The notes beneath the pieces were generated by a model that was given only the letters and a program-made list of their open reading frames with translations, searched no databases and was not told the origin of the DNA. 43,938 nucleotides of DNA, taken from NCBI GenBank assembly GCA_010672925.1, contig JAAHFP010000044.1, positions 2,524 to 46,461 of the forward strand, in the 5' to 3' direction. The stretch comes from Symploca sp. SIO1C2. GTDB taxonomy: Bacteria; Cyanobacteriota; Cyanobacteriia; Cyanobacteriales; Coleofasciculaceae. This document shows positions 9,104 through 17,940 of this stretch, one piece after another. Numbering within the stretch: position 1 is the first letter of the stretch; every line of letters starts with the position of its first letter. A program made the translations under genes and the position numbers.

Positions 9104-11461
9104 TTATTCTCCTTTACCAACAACACAAAATGCAGACCAATAACTGGGAGAATTAAATCGTTTGCCAGTTTTTCCAATTTCTTCCTCCCATTGCTCAAAG
9201 TCTCTTTTCAATATATCTTGCCAAATGGGACTTAATTTTGATTTATTTAGCCAAGCCTGAAAGCTTTCCACCGTAGAATCCCGCAACCAAAATTGAGCAT
9301 TTCGCAGAGCCAGGGTGATATTATCTTGTTGTTCGAGTTCTTCGTAAAATTTCGTCATCAATAAAGCAGTCGCAGTGGCATCAACCTTCCAAAGGCTACT
9401 GACGACATTGGTACTTCCGGCGAGGAGGAAGCCGTAGGGCAAGCTGGTATATTCATCACTGATTTTGAAATCGGGTATTCCGGTTTCGCAGGCAGAGAGG
9501 GTAACGAGGCGGCAGTTTTCCAAGCGGAAATGGGCGATAATTTCTGCGACGGTTAGGTTCCCATCGGCAAGTTCTAACCCAGAATTGAGGGGTAAGTCTG
9601 AGTTGAAGTAGCCGTGACAGAAAAATAAGAGACAGTGAGCAGTTGCCAGTTTTTCATGTTGGGTGACGATTTTGGCGGTGTCATCTACTGGTAACAGTGC
9701 TGATTTGGTAGCTTTTCCTTTTTTCAGAATCTCGGAGTGGGTAAACTGTTGTTTAATTGCTCTGACTGCACCTACATCCTCTTCGTACAAGTCCTCAGTA
9801 GGAGTTTGAATGGCGAAAAGATTGTCAAAGTGAGTGCGCTGGCGGGTTTGTACTTGTTGCAGCAGTTGGCAACTAGGAGCATAACTCACACCACGGGGGA
9901 ATAAGTCGAGGAGATAGGTTGGTGAAGTACTAGCATTTGGAATTGGTAAAGCGTGCAAAGGAAACAAATGGAGAAAGCGATGGGGGATAAGGATTAGTCG
10001 GTTACAGGAAGCAGGGAGTAATTTCAGGATTTCTTCGATGTGGAGGATTTCGGCTAGGTTTTGTAGTGCCTCGGCGAGTTGATTGCGCCAGGTTTCGGGC
10101 TCCTTATCGTAGGTGTTTACATAAGTGCTTGCCCAATGAATTAGCTTATCATAGTTTTCCGGGGTAGATTGCCAGACGGAAAGGGGAGCAGCTTTGGTTA
10201 TGATAAAGGCAAGGAATGTCTCACCAACAAGATACCACTCAATCACAGTAGTTTCTCTATCCAAGGTTTGCTCAAATGAATCGAACCGGAAACTGGAACC
10301 GACAGGGAGATACTTATCCTGCAATTGGTTGCCTTGCTGTCGTAAATCTTGGAGACGTTGTGCCAATTCCCGATAATTTTCTGCTTTACCCTGTTGTATT
10401 TGGTATTGAGCACTGGCGATTTCGTCACGAAGTAGGGCAAGTTTTGCCGCAACTTTCGGAGGAAAAATGGTGTAGGAGTCTTGCAGGAGAATTGCTTCAA
10501 CAAAGTTGCGGTTCTTGCTACGCTCAGCGTATTCTAGAGCTTCGATAGGTTGGTTCAGTTTTAGGCAAGTTTCTACCATGCAGCGATAAAGTATGTTCCA
10601 TTCTTCTGCCAATTTCTGTTTACTCTCGTTTCCCGAAAGAATTTCCTCCCGCAGAGATTCGGTAATTTGGATAGCAGTGAAAAAGGTATTGTAGACAAAT
10701 TGCCATTGTTGGGTATCTCGGTAAACACATCCCAGATTGTATAGGGTTCGAGTATGGTTTTGAGGGAAAGCTTCACGGGTATGGATTTGTAAAGCATTGT
10801 GGTAACAAGCGATTGCTAGTTCTAAATTATTAGCCTTTTTTCCCTGTATCCGCTTCCTATAAGCACCTGCTAAATTATTCTGAGTAGTTGCCCAGTTTTC
10901 GGGGAAAGCTTCACGGGTACTAATTTGTAGAGCATTTTGGTAGGTAACAATGGCAGTTTCCTGATTGCTAGCTTTATTCCCTAGGGGAAACTGCCCCATG
11001 AAATTGCCAAAGTTATTCAACAAAATAGCAACAATAAATTGTTCTTCTTGATGTTCAACTTCAGCTACAGTCTGTGCTGCCCAAACTTCTACAATTTGCG
11101 TCAACCCATCATCGAGTTTATCCAAGTTAGCTTGCAGTAGAGGATAAACTACCTGTGGATTGCTATTACTATCTACTATTGCCTGTAAGACCTCCCGCAA
11201 AAACTCCAAATATTCCTGCGGTGTAGCTGATGCCGTCATCCCCAACATTCGGGCAATCTCAGCCGCCAAATTTATCAACCAATTAGCAGCATTCCCATTC
11301 CCCTCCGCTGCCATCTGCTCAGCAACTTGTTTCATCACCTGCACCAACCCGGCATCCACGAGTTCCTCATTAGCTTGCAAAATCTGACCTTCTTTCCCAT
11401 TAGGGCAATTCAGCAGCTTTTGAATTAACTCTAGGTATGCCTGCACACGGTTTTCATCCAT
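9104..11461 (-). CDS. CHAT-domain cysteine protease with TPR repeats (cytoplasmic)
   Basis: This 785-residue protein has an N-terminal helical region (1-140), TPR-like repeats around 145-330 (FPENWATTQNNLAGAY, FPQNHTRTLYNLGCVY), a helical linker and a C-terminal CHAT caspase-like domain from about 470. The dyad is visible: His616 in LLFFCHGYF and Cys658 in TLSACETG. CHAT proteases are separase/caspase relatives that cleave partner proteins when their sensor arm is engaged; in bacteria they activate gasdermins or act with type III CRISPR. No signal peptide, so it is cytoplasmic. It heads a codirectional set with the small protein (3-base gap) and the two-helix membrane protein, which makes those two the first candidates for substrate and effector. 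Confidence 0.88.
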   Translation of the reverse strand: MDENRVQAYLELIQKLLNCPNGKEGQILQANEELVDAGLVQVMKQVAEQMAAEGNGNAANWLINLAAEIARMLGMTASATPQEYLEFLREVLQAIVDSNSNPQVVYPLLQANLDKLDDGLTQIVEVWAAQTVAEVEHQEEQFIVAILLNNFGNFMGQFPLGNKASNQETAIVTYQNALQISTREAFPENWATTQNNLAGAYRKRIQGKKANNLELAIACYHNALQIHTREAFPQNHTRTLYNLGCVYRDTQQWQFVYNTFFTAIQITESLREEILSGNESKQKLAEEWNILYRCMVETCLKLNQPIEALEYAERSKNRNFVEAILLQDSYTIFPPKVAAKLALLRDEIASAQYQIQQGKAENYRELAQRLQDLRQQGNQLQDKYLPVGSSFRFDSFEQTLDRETTVIEWYLVGETFLAFIITKAAPLSVWQSTPENYDKLIHWASTYVNTYDKEPETWRNQLAEALQNLAEILHIEEILKLLPASCNRLILIPHRFLHLFPLHALPIPNASTSPTYLLDLFPRGVSYAPSCQLLQQVQTRQRTHFDNLFAIQTPTEDLYEEDVGAVRAIKQQFTHSEILKKGKATKSALLPVDDTAKIVTQHEKLATAHCLLFFCHGYFNSDLPLNSGLELADGNLTVAEIIAHFRLENCRLVTLSACETGIPDFKISDEYTSLPYGFLLAGSTNVVSSLWKVDATATALLMTKFYEELEQQDNITLALRNAQFWLRDSTVESFQAWLNKSKLSPIWQDILKRDFEQWEEEIGKTGKRFNSPSYWSAFCVVGKGE

Positions 11462-11696
11462 TTTGGTTTAGGTATTGGGTGGGTTAAGATGATGTGGGAA
11501 TTAACCACAAAGACACAGAGGACACAAAGAAAAAAAGTTTGTTAGCAGGATTACAGGAGCAAGCGATCGCTACTAATTAAATTATCTCACCAACTGCGTC
11601 AACCTACCATAGATTGAACAATTGCGATCGCACCGAGGATGATAAAATATACGAAATAGCACCAAGCAAGAATTAGCTAATTAATTAACTTTAACC
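11462..11696. other. Divergent gap between CHAT gene and DUF433 gene
   Basis: About 235 AT-rich bases separate divergent genes, so promoters for both should lie here, but I cannot place boxes with confidence. It contains a common dispersed fragment (AACCACAAAGACACAGAGG at about 11502-11520), two HIP1-type sites near 11563 and 11625, and a GCGTCAACCTACCA fragment near 11596 whose relative occurs near 12661. Confidence 0.5.
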
Positions 11697-12062
11697 TTGA
11701 ATAATCAACCCTTCATTACCAGAACAGAGCGCGGTCTGACAATTTCAGGTACAAGAATAACTCTGTATCAGTTAATGAACTATATTCACACCAACTATCC
11801 GCGTCCTTTAATCCGTCATCAATTTTATCTAACTGATGAGCAATTTGATGTAGCCATGTCTTACATTGATACTCATTACGAAGAAGTGGAACTAGAATAT
11901 CAAACAGTATTGCAGCAAGCAGAAGAGATTCGGGAATATTGGCAAGAACAGAACAAAGAACGCATTGCTGACATTGCTAAGTTGCCACCGAAACCTGAGT
12001 ATCAAGCGGCTTGGCAAAAATTGCAGGAACGTAAAGCTAAGAGAGCAGCAATAAGCCAGTGA
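11697..12062 (+). CDS. DUF433-type antitoxin-like protein
   Basis: This 121-residue protein opens with FITRTERGLTISGTRITLYQ and continues with YPRPLIRHQFYLTDEQFDVAM, the winged-helix-like DUF433 pattern of antitoxins paired with PIN-like DUF5615 toxins. The C-terminal half is a charged helix (QQAEEIREYWQEQNKERIAD) that would clasp the toxin. The start is a TTG at 11697; no better ATG precedes the domain and no strong Shine-Dalgarno is visible. Directly overlapping its stop is the beginning of a toxin-like frame that ends after 26 codons. The antitoxin therefore seems to have outlived its partner and could act alone as a repressor or as an antidote to related toxins. Confidence 0.7.
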   Translation: MNNQPFITRTERGLTISGTRITLYQLMNYIHTNYPRPLIRHQFYLTDEQFDVAMSYIDTHYEEVELEYQTVLQQAEEIREYWQEQNKERIADIAKLPPKPEYQAAWQKLQERKAKRAAISQ

Positions 12063-12139
12063 TTTTCTTAATAGATCATAATATCGAGGGGCAGTCACTT
12101 ATGTTAAGCTTTGATATCTCTGATATATTCGATGATTAA
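12059..12139 (+). pseudogene. Truncated PIN-like (DUF5615-type) toxin remnant
   Basis: A GTG at 12059 overlaps the antitoxin stop (GTGA) and opens VIFLIDHNIEGQSLML, then SFDISDIFDD and a stop at 12137-12139. The first 16 residues resemble the N-terminus of cyanobacterial PIN-like proteins encoded after DUF433 genes, including the first acidic active-site residue (LIDHN). Everything after that is missing, and the sequence instead runs into the convergent gene ending at 12104. Family memory, not a search, supports the identification. Overlapping start and stop is the normal arrangement of such pairs. Confidence 0.55.
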
Positions 12140-12508
12140 TAAGCGTAAATAATTCAGTATTTCTATATAATGCTTCATTTGGGGATAATCTAACTCTGAC
12201 GCCAAATACCAATCTTGAATTTCAGCTATCTCTAATATTTTGAGTTTTTCTAATTCTTCTAGAATATTGCTTGCCTTAACAGCAAAATCATTAGTGATTA
12301 CTTGAAAGGCATATCCCCGTAGCTCATCAGTTAATAATTCAATTATCCCTAAAATACTAAACTCTTGATTAGCTTCCCACAAAGCGATTTTTTCTCTTTC
12401 TAACTGGGTATTTTGATAGTCAAGGAGCAATTGATTTAAGACTTGCTCAATATAAGCTTTGGTAGTTAGCACCTGAGGGACTTGGTTAGCAGCTTCTAGA
12501 TTTTGCAT
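12104..12508 (-). CDS. Unknown helical protein, 134 residues
   Basis: Not recognised. The sequence is predicted almost wholly helical, with charged amphipathic stretches (YIEQVLNQLLLDYQNTQLER, LEELEKLKILEIAEI) and a C-terminal LRLLIIEYIRDIKA. No membrane helix, cysteine cluster or catalytic motif is visible. It is convergent with the DUF433/toxin-remnant pair and its 3-prime end overlaps the remnant, so the event that cut the toxin may have joined this gene to its present position. The ATG at 12508 is the only reasonable start. Confidence 0.55.
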   Translation of the reverse strand: MQNLEAANQVPQVLTTKAYIEQVLNQLLLDYQNTQLEREKIALWEANQEFSILGIIELLTDELRGYAFQVITNDFAVKASNILEELEKLKILEIAEIQDWYLASELDYPQMKHYIEILNYLRLLIIEYIRDIKA

Positions 12509-12731
12509 GATCTACAATGCTATTTTATAGTGTCGGAGCGATCAGCTTTGCTGGTGCCGGAGGCAATCGTATCCATCCAAAAATACTCATTATTATGATA
12601 TGATTCCGTGGTGCGTTACGCTTCACTTCGTTACGCTAACACACCCTACAATTTCTACTGCGTCAACCTATCAAACATTGAAAAATTAGGTGCTTTCACC
12701 AGATGAATTTTAGCTTACTTCACATCTGAGC
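12509..12731. repeat. Gap with TAGGGTGTGTTAGC hairpin-type repeat
   Basis: Positions about 12608-12650 hold a reverse copy of the GTAGGGTGTGTTAGCG repeat, with internal inverted parts (GCGTTACGCTTC ... TCGTTACGC). Related copies lie at about 30375 and 30489. The rest is AT-rich with no gene. Confidence 0.65.
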
Positions 12732-12992
12732 TTAAGATTGTACTTGCATTACCAAAGCTTCAGACTCCTTGAGAACATTCCCATCAATTACAGCCACCCA
12801 AACATTTTCTTCATGAGAAAATTGTACTGTACCTTCTACGTCAAGTTCCTCGCTATAGAATGTAAGCAATTGCCCATCCTGTAGTTCGATGCCTTGGCGT
12901 GCTAAATCCTCGATTGTACCAAGACAATTGAGACGTAACCTGCCCTGAGTATCTGCGTTGTGAAAATCTGCAAAGACTTTAAATGTTTTCAT
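12732..12992 (-). CDS. Small conserved-looking protein, 86 residues
   Basis: The product starts MKTFKVFADFHNADTQGRLR and has alternating hydrophobic residues suggesting a small beta-rich domain (GQLLTFYSEELDVEGTVQF, VWVAVIDGNVL). The opening is familiar from cyanobacterial hypothetical proteins, but I know no function. It has no signal peptide, membrane segment or metal-binding motif. It sits alone between repeat-rich gaps. The start ATG and even codon use support a real gene. An antitoxin-like or translational-control role would be guesswork. Confidence 0.6.
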   Translation of the reverse strand: MKTFKVFADFHNADTQGRLRLNCLGTIEDLARQGIELQDGQLLTFYSEELDVEGTVQFSHEENVWVAVIDGNVLKESEALVMQVQS

Positions 12993-13102
12993 AATAGAAT
13001 GGTATTTTTTAGTTCAAAAAATTTGCACTTTTACATAAATTTTATCCTTATATCTTAACTTATTACTTATTACTTATTACTTCCAAACCAAAATCAATCG
13101 AC

Positions 13103-13768
13103 TTATTCAGGATAAAACTCAGGCACTGGCACTTTTCCCTGTTGTTGAATTGCCTCTCGGTGTTTTAAAGCAGTTTTAAGTTCATGATTAACTGAGTCAA
13201 TAGCTGAAACTGTAAATTCTCTTTTTGGTTCTGAAGATTGCTCGTAAACTTCAATGTTAATGCCGCTTCCGAGTAAAATTAGGTAAGATGAATAACCAGA
13301 GGTTGCTGAGTAAGGCTCTTCAACAATTGTCTTGACTGTAGCTCCCTTTTTTGGAGTTACTATGGTCACCTTCTCTTGATCATGTTGACCCCAGCCGTAA
13401 ACCTTACCGAAAGATACAATTAATCTGGTTTGATGCCATCCCTCTTCCGTATCTATAAAATAGAAACCATTGATTGTCGTCTGGTACTCCCCATCTATCT
13501 TTTCCTTTCTTATCGCATAAATTTGGTTTTCTTCTTTCCGGACTTCCCATCTTGAGTTGCCAGAGAAGTATCTTTGCAGGAGTGCTACATCATCTGGGTT
13601 GAGAGTAGTAATATAGTCATCTTGAATTTCTATAGCCGCCTCAGATGGTTGAGATAGTTGACTACCGAAAACAAACAGATTGTCGCAGCCAGCAATTAGT
13701 AGCAGTTGAAGGAAGCAGAAGGCAGGAGGCAGGAGGCAGGAGGCAGGAGGGAAGAAAGGAGGTTGCAA
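13103..13768 (-). CDS. Putative lipoprotein whose start lies in a repeat
   Basis: This 221-residue product contains a lipobox, LLLIAGCDN, with Cys28 as the likely lipidated residue. The mature part is soluble and mixed alpha/beta (DDVALLQRYFSGNSRWEV, IYAIRKEKIDGEYQTTING) with no family I recognise. The residues before the lipobox ([15 protein letters not shown]) are the translation of a GGAGGCA heptamer array plus the end of a MITE-like repeat, and the only start is a TTG at 13768 within that repeat. No ATG exists upstream of the lipobox. Either the repeats replaced the original start and signal n-region, giving a working hybrid signal peptide, or the gene has lost its start. Confidence 0.6.
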   Translation of the reverse strand: MQPPFFPPASCLLPPAFCFLQLLLIAGCDNLFVFGSQLSQPSEAAIEIQDDYITTLNPDDVALLQRYFSGNSRWEVRKEENQIYAIRKEKIDGEYQTTINGFYFIDTEEGWHQTRLIVSFGKVYGWGQHDQEKVTIVTPKKGATVKTIVEEPYSATSGYSSYLILLGSGINIEVYEQSSEPKREFTVSAIDSVNHELKTALKHREAIQQQGKVPVPEFYPE

Positions 13769-13893
13769 GGTAGCAGGGAATTATAACTGTTTATCCGAAC
13801 TTGATATAAAACCTACCACCTACCACCTAATACCTACCACCTACCACCTAACACCTAACACCTAACACCTAACACCTACCACCTACCACCTAC
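13711..13893. repeat. Heptamers, MITE end and CACCTAA array
   Basis: About four GGCAGGA heptamers (13720-13750) join a segment (13752-13808) that matches, on the other strand, 40765-40832 at close to 90 percent by eye, including the ATCCGAACTTGATAT terminus. From 13808 to the end of the next gene run about twelve CACCTAC/CACCTAA heptamers, which reach to within a few bases of that gene's stop codon. Confidence 0.85.
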
Positions 13894-16800
13894 CTAATAG
13901 CTACCCAACTCTTTACCTTGATTTACCAAACGAGGCAACACCCCAGCTTCACTATCCCAAAGCCGCAGAGTTGTGCCAAAGGTTTCTAAAACAGGCTCTC
14001 CCAAAGTTTCCAACATATCGTGAAACTTAGCAATTTCTATATCACTTGGTAATTGGGGGGAATAAAGCAGATGCAGCCAAACTCGGTGGTTTTGGGCTAA
14101 AATCTCCGTCAGTTGATCTGCATTAGTTACCACCACACCTCCTTCCCAGCGGTCTACTAACTGTCCATTGCGCCAATAAGCGGCATCAAAGAAGGACATC
14201 CGATGGGGGATAAAATAGTCTACTCCTCCCAGCATACTTGAGTGAACCGAAGGTACATTGGAGATGACAATATCTCCTGGTTGTTGGTGATTTTTGATAT
14301 ATTCATTAACTTGAATATGGCGGGCTGTAATGGAGTCTTGATAGCTACTGAGTACCCTGAGGGGTTCGATATTGAACAGCAAGAGGGCAAGTAGGCTACT
14401 AATGAATAGTAGTTTAAAAGGCAGTAAATTACCGTAAATTTTGGCCAGTTTTGCTCCTAATATTGACCCTAAGTGACAAGCACTGTAAATCGAGAGAATC
14501 ACAAAGAGGGGGTAGAGGGGATAAGTATACCTAGAACCCTCAAAGAGGACAATGAATGTTATAAAAACTATATTAATTAAGACTGTACCATATAGGAATA
14601 ACTTAACCTTATCCTTGCGCAGTAAAAAGTAAAGGAATCCTGCCAAGTAAAAAACTGTATAAATCACCTTCATGCGGTTAAATCCCACAAAGAAGTCGGT
14701 AAAATAGTAGGTCACATTGCCCGATAAATAGAGCTTGAGATAGTTGGTAGTTAAGGATGATAGCCCTGGTATTTCTGTCAGGCACTTAATCATCACAAAA
14801 ATCCCATCATAGAAGTAGATAAAGGCCATCAAAGAGGCAACTAAGAGTAATCTCCAGTCGTGGGCAGAACGAAATGGTAGATAGAAGTAGAAAGCACCGA
14901 CTGCTAAAACGGGTAATAAAGTAATAGTCACTTCCTGAGTGAGTAACATTAAGGTGAGGCTGATAAAGCAAATACCTTGATAAACAGGCTTGCGGCTAGT
15001 AATAAATCCCGGTACAAATGCCCAAAAGCCTAAAAGATAGAGGAATTGATTGATCTGATAGAAGCGGATATTACGGGAGTACCAAATTTCCCAAGGGTCG
15101 ATGGCTAATACGGCGGTAATTAACAAAGCAATCCAGACTTTGCCACTGATTTGCTTAGCTAACAAATAAATTACTGCTAAGGTTGCTGTACCCAACAAGA
15201 CAGAGAATAAGGCGGCATTAAAATCCGAATCCCCCACTAACCGTAGCCAAGCGGCCAAGGCATAATGGTAAAAAGGACTGCGGGTATACCAAATTCCTGA
15301 AGTTGAAATCGGCGCACCAGTACGCAATATACCCCTCACACAATCCAGGGAAACATTAGCATCGGGGTCTAAATCAACAAAGCCCAGGCGATATATTCTT
15401 AACCCAAAACCAACTATCAGAATACTGGCAAAAACCCACCAATAACTAGTAGTCTGCCAGAGTGACTTTATCCTGTTTAAGAGGATGCGGAGAGGTGGAG
15501 ACACGGAGACACGGGGACGCGGGGACGCGGAGAAGTGGAGACGAGGGGACGCAGATACGAGGGGACGCAGATACGAGGGGACGTGGAGAGTGCCATTCAT
15601 CAAAACTCCCTCCTGCCTCCAATTCCCCTCCTGGGAGGGGTTAGGGGTGGGTTTCTGGGAGGGGTTAGGGGTGGGTTTCTGGGAGGGGTTAGGGGTGGGT
15701 TTCTGGGAGGGGTTAGGGTGTGTTTTCCAACTCCCGGAGGGCAAAGCATTTGGATTGTATGACTTGGGTTTAACCGATAAATTATCGCCCAAATGCTTTG
15801 CCCCTACATCCTGCCTTCTCAGTAAACTCAATAGCACAGTTAACGAAACAATTACCACAAATCCTGCTAGGATGAGCCGATTACTTTGAGTGCCAGCAAA
15901 TTGCAAAGCTAATTCAGCTTCACCATAACGGTGTTTGAGTAAACCAATAGCGATGAGAAAAAGGGTTCCTGGTAACAGTAATATTGTTCCTGCTGCCAAA
16001 CTATCCCAAAAGCGATCGCGGATATCAAATTGTTGTAATCTTTGTTTAAAGTCATAAGTAATGCGATCGCTTCTGACCTTCTGGTTTTTGACTTCCGGTT
16101 TCCGACTTCTAGCTTTTCCCTTCCGCCGCGCAGCCTTAGTTTTTCGCTTTCTGGCTTCTACCTTCTGTCCCCAACCTTCTGGTTTTTGCCTCTTTTTCCC
16201 CTCCTGGGAGGGGTTAGGGGTGGGTTTCTGGGAGGGGCTAGGGGTGGGTTTCTGGGAGGGGCTAGGGGTGGGTTTCCGGGAGGAGAGATTAAAGGTGGGT
16301 GCTATCTCCTGCCTTCTTCTAAACAACAATAAACCCAAACTCCAAGCCCCAATCAAAACAAAGAATATACCTCCTAAACACCAAAGTAGCTGATGCCAGA
16401 GATACTTAGGATAGTTCAGTAAAGCAGCATCCCCCTCAAATTGACGCTTAAATTCCGGTAAGTGAGGCTGTCTCAGAAACGTTGCAGACGACGGTAAGAA
16501 TTCTACCTCCTGCCTCCTGCCTCCTGCCTCCTGCCTCCTGCCTTCTGCCTCCTGCCTTCTGCCTCCTGCCTCCTGCCTTCTGCCTCCTGCCTTCTGCCTT
16601 CTGCCTCCTGCCTCCTGCCTTCTGCCTTCTGCCTCCTGCCTCCTGCCTCCTACTTCCGTTATCCAACTCTCATCAGTTACAATAGGAGCGATCGCTTCAC
16701 CGGTTTCAGTTTCGATCCAGCCATCTAAATAAAATCCCACCAATCCAGTATTATTGCTACCATCAGTCTCCACAGGATGGGATAAGCGCACAGCTAAGGT

Positions 16801-17940
16801 ATTGTTGCCACTGTTGAGTAAGTTAGTGACTTCGTAGAGGTGCAATAAGCGGTTGTCTCCCGTGTCATCATATTTGACTAAGGAGTCATTAACTAAGAGA
16901 CTATAATTTCCCTGACCCGCAAAACGAATAAAAGCCCGTTGCCGCTGAGGTAAAGAAATTTCAGGTAAAATTCCAACTCCCCGCGTCTCCGTGTCTCCGT
17001 GTCTCCGCGTCTCTGGCTCAATTCCCCGCGTCTCCGTGTCTCCGTGTCTCCGCGTCTCCTGCTCAATTCCCCAAGCACCTCTCAACCAGACTTCCCCTCG
17101 TTTACTTTGATGCCCTGTAATCCAATTTCCTAGTAGTGGTTGTTCAAATAAACGCTGGCTAACTCTACTATAGGTAGTCTCGGTAATTTGACCAAGAGAT
17201 GCAGCTTTTGACCAATTGAGGTCATTAAATTCTCGGTCAAACCAGCGTAACTGTTCTTGATTCTCCGCTAAAGTGGAAATACGCCAAGGTGCTTCCCCAG
17301 TAGTTAGGTCAATTATTGGTGAGTCGGAAATTGGGGTATAAATAGATCCTTCAACAATAGCGCGAGGATTAGTCTGACTTTTTTGCACTTCTAGGGCAAT
17401 AACATTTTTCCCCGGTTGCAGATAAGGAGTTAAATCAACATAGTTAGTTAACTTCCAGTCTTGGGGATAAGACCATTGTATCCAGTCCCTCACTCCCAAA
17501 CTATAGGGACGACTATCATTAAAATTCTGGTAAGGATCAGTGGATTGACTAGCTAATCCCAGAGTGTTGCGAGGAATTTGTCCATAATCACTCACTTCCC
17601 TAGCCACCACCAGATTATTGACGTAGAGAATATAGTCATTATCCGCACTGAGACGCAACCATCCCCCAGCCTCCGTATCTCCTAAGTTGAAACTGCGACG
17701 GGCATAAAATCGATAAGTAGGTTCTGCTGAACCAATCCACTGAGCCTCAGAAGACCATTTTACTGGAGATGTGGGAGTAGGAACTTGGTCCCAAATTGAA
17801 CAACAGAGGGTTCCGAGTAAAATACCCAGAGTAATCACTAACCCCAACACCCAGCCGTGAGTAATCCCCTTTGGTTGTTTCAAGTTGGGTACAGCCAATT
17901 TAGGGGGTGGGGGTGCGAGGGGGGGACGAATCTTGAGCAT
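13894..17940 (-). CDS. GT39-like membrane glycosyltransferase with galactose-binding-like domain and repeat insertions
   Basis: This 1348-residue protein has an N-terminal membrane helix ([17 protein letters not shown]), an exoplasmic region of about 450 residues resembling the jelly-roll/galactose-binding modules of rhamnosidase-type enzymes ([36 protein letters not shown], and a second copy with [18 protein letters not shown] and [11 protein letters not shown]), then about 12 helices. The GT39-type core lies from about 860: [35 protein letters not shown]-terminal soluble part follows. It probably transfers or recognises cell-surface sugars. It is far longer than GT39 relatives because several repeat families are translated inside it: ETRRHGDT octads, GGRRQEA heptads, two PTPNPSQ blocks, a K/R-rich block and a hairpin repeat. 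The frame stays open throughout, so it may be expressed. Confidence 0.75.
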   Translation of the reverse strand: MLKIRPPLAPPPPKLAVPNLKQPKGITHGWVLGLVITLGILLGTLCCSIWDQVPTPTSPVKWSSEAQWIGSAEPTYRFYARRSFNLGDTEAGGWLRLSADNDYILYVNNLVVAREVSDYGQIPRNTLGLASQSTDPYQNFNDSRPYSLGVRDWIQWSYPQDWKLTNYVDLTPYLQPGKNVIALEVQKSQTNPRAIVEGSIYTPISDSPIIDLTTGEAPWRISTLAENQEQLRWFDREFNDLNWSKAASLGQITETTYSRVSQRLFEQPLLGNWITGHQSKRGEVWLRGAWGIEQETRRHGDTETRGIEPETRRHGDTETRGVGILPEISLPQRQRAFIRFAGQGNYSLLVNDSLVKYDDTGDNRLLHLYEVTNLLNSGNNTLAVRLSHPVETDGSNNTGLVGFYLDGWIETETGEAIAPIVTDESWITEVGGRRQEAEGRRQEAGGRRQKAGGRRQEAGGRRQEAEGRRQEAGGRRQEVEFLPSSATFLRQPHLPEFKRQFEGDAALLNYPKYLWHQLLWCLGGIFFVLIGAWSLGLLLFRRRQEIAPTFNLSSRKPTPSPSQKPTPSPSQKPTPNPSQEGKKRQKPEGWGQKVEARKRKTKAARRKGKARSRKPEVKNQKVRSDRITYDFKQRLQQFDIRDRFWDSLAAGTILLLPGTLFLIAIGLLKHRYGEAELALQFAGTQSNRLILAGFVVIVSLTVLLSLLRRQDVGAKHLGDNLSVKPKSYNPNALPSGSWKTHPNPSQKPTPNPSQKPTPNPSQKPTPNPSQEGNWRQEGVLMNGTLHVPSYLRPLVSASPRLHFSASPRPRVSVSPPLRILLNRIKSLWQTTSYWWVFASILIVGFGLRIYRLGFVDLDPDANVSLDCVRGILRTGAPISTSGIWYTRSPFYHYALAAWLRLVGDSDFNAALFSVLLGTATLAVIYLLAKQISGKVWIALLITAVLAIDPWEIWYSRNIRFYQINQFLYLLGFWAFVPGFITSRKPVYQGICFISLTLMLLTQEVTITLLPVLAVGAFYFYLPFRSAHDWRLLLVASLMAFIYFYDGIFVMIKCLTEIPGLSSLTTNYLKLYLSGNVTYYFTDFFVGFNRMKVIYTVFYLAGFLYFLLRKDKVKLFLYGTVLINIVFITFIVLFEGSRYTYPLYPLFVILSIYSACHLGSILGAKLAKIYGNLLPFKLLFISSLLALLLFNIEPLRVLSSYQDSITARHIQVNEYIKNHQQPGDIVISNVPSVHSSMLGGVDYFIPHRMSFFDAAYWRNGQLVDRWEGGVVVTNADQLTEILAQNHRVWLHLLYSPQLPSDIEIAKFHDMLETLGEPVLETFGTTLRLWDSEAGVLPRLVNQGKELGSY
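15484..15600. repeat. GGAGACAC/GGGGACGC octamer array inside the glycosyltransferase
   Basis: Imperfect 8-base units (GGAGACAC, GGGGACGC, GCAGATAC) fill this stretch and are read on the minus strand as a serine/arginine/proline-rich peptide ([20 protein letters not shown]). It lies between the two halves of the membrane domain, so probably in a loop. Confidence 0.85.
15616..15720. repeat. Four tandem REP units coding PTPNPSQ
   Basis: Four copies of GGGAGGGGTTAGGGGTGGGT, 27 bases apart, are read on the minus strand as repeated PTPNPSQK and NPSQEG. The 27-base period keeps the frame, so copy number can vary without a frameshift. Confidence 0.9.
15736..15807. repeat. AAGCATTTGG hairpin repeat inside the glycosyltransferase
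   Basis: GGGCAAAGCATTTGG at the left and CCAAATGCTTTGCCCCTAC at the right can pair over about 14 bases. The same kind of element lies between genes at 32108-32183 and 42798-42876. Here it is translated ([20 protein letters not shown]) in the large ORF. Confidence 0.85.
16075..16290. repeat. REP units and K/R-rich low-complexity insertion
   Basis: Positions about 16197-16290 hold four REP-type units (GGGAGGGGTTAGGGGTGGGT and GGCTAGGGG variants) read as PTPSPSQK and NPSQEG. Positions about 16075-16196 hold degenerate CTTCTGGTTTTTG-type units read as a lysine/arginine-rich peptide ([20 protein letters not shown]). Both sit between membrane helices. Confidence 0.8.
16499..16655. repeat. CTGCCTC heptamer array inside the glycosyltransferase
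   Basis: About 22 tandem copies of CTGCCTC/CTGCCTT are read on the minus strand as [14 protein letters not shown]. The heptamer has no stop in any frame on either strand, so it stays open however it is read; copy-number change not divisible by three would still shift the downstream frame. Confidence 0.92.
16975..17068. repeat. GTCTCCGT octamer arrays, two blocks, inside the glycosyltransferase
   Basis: Two near-identical blocks of GTCTCCGT/GTCTCCGC octamers separated by GGCTCAATTCCCC are translated as [12 protein letters not shown] twice. The duplication of about 48 bases is in frame. Confidence 0.9.

Noticed and set aside
15462-15889. Plus-strand open frames opposite the glycosyltransferase
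   Set aside because: They read octamer and REP arrays; no domain, start signal or conserved pattern.
16482-16685. Open frames on both strands across the CTGCCTC array
   Set aside because: The heptamer has no stop in any frame, so open frames are expected. Only the minus frame continuous with the glycosyltransferase is kept.
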